Notes under the pieces: model-generated
The model's input: only the letters and a program-made list of their open reading frames with translations
Told to the model about the DNA's origin: nothing
Database searches by the model: none
Assembly (NCBI RefSeq): GCF_000730665.1
Contig: NZ_BBIV01000051.1
Coordinates: forward strand, 1-42,496
From: Pseudomonas plecoglossicida NBRC 103162 = DSM 15088
GTDB lineage: Bacteria > Pseudomonadota > Gammaproteobacteria > Pseudomonadales > Pseudomonadaceae
Direction of reading: 5' to 3'
Length of the DNA stretch: 42,496 nt
Shown: positions 42,442 to 42,496 of the stretch, one piece after another
Layout: every line of letters starts with the position of its first letter
Numbering within the stretch: the stretch's first letter is position 1
Program-made: the position numbers and the translations under genes

Positions 42442-42496
42442 GGGGTGCGACGCAGTGTGCTTGCCGTGGCATGTATGCTGAATTGAAGATCGAGCG

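Overview
The window is a high-GC stretch of a Pseudomonas chromosome, most likely the P. putida group. Support comes from the dispersed REP palindromes (cores such as GCCGGCAAGCCGGCTCCCAC), the small DUF6124-type protein, the 2-phenylethylamine-type quinohemoprotein amine dehydrogenase cluster and the overall codon use. No tRNA, rRNA, CRISPR array or insertion sequence was seen. Organism and family assignments come from recognising protein motifs by eye; no database search was run.

Layout. (1) 45-1939: a DUF6124-like protein, a periplasmic RNase T2 and an AlkB-type DNA repair dioxygenase. (2) 2068-7743, minus strand: a four-gene operon for two paralogous secreted proteins of unknown family (the second extended by cadherin-like repeats), a CsgB-like curlin and an unusually long CsgA-like curlin. 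It has a near-consensus sigma-54 promoter, a perfect 16-bp palindrome at enhancer distance and a strong terminator, but no csgE, csgF or csgG in the window. (3) 8073-20285: a quinohemoprotein amine dehydrogenase (qhp/pea) system. A sigma-54 activator is followed by the ABC exporter (QhpF), subtilisin-like protease (QhpE) and flavoprotein (QhpG). An aldehyde dehydrogenase is divergent from the structural and radical-SAM genes qhpA-qhpD-qhpC-qhpB. The divergent intergenic region carries two sigma-54 promoters, each with a cluster of 10-bp-spaced TGAGAC-like motifs upstream. (4) 20398-22672: an acyl-CoA synthetase and mobA. (5) 22665-24716: a lower-GC Septu anti-phage pair (ptuA, ptuB) whose last codons overlap the mobA start. 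(6) 25027-31571: an RND efflux pump and membrane-fusion lipoprotein, divergent from an OmpR-family two-component system. (7) 31688-40068, minus strand: wecB-nfrB-nfrA, a DUF4434 protein and a GGDEF diguanylate cyclase. This resembles the phage N4 receptor glycan (poly-ManNAc) pathway with its own sugar-nucleotide epimerase and c-di-GMP source. (8) 40265-42441: a PACE-type efflux protein, then ilvA preceded by an isoleucine-rich leader peptide and a textbook attenuator.

How the genes work together. The amine dehydrogenase would oxidise primary amines in the periplasm, the aldehyde dehydrogenase would oxidise the aldehyde to an acid, and the nearby acyl-CoA ligase might activate an acid. The Nfr cluster would couple c-di-GMP to export of a surface glycan, and the curlin-like operon would supply a second extracellular matrix component under sigma-54 control. 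The most novel parts are the sigma-54-driven curlin-like operon with its two paralogous partners, the Nfr cluster with built-in WecB and cyclase, the Septu insertion at mobA, and the ilvA attenuator.
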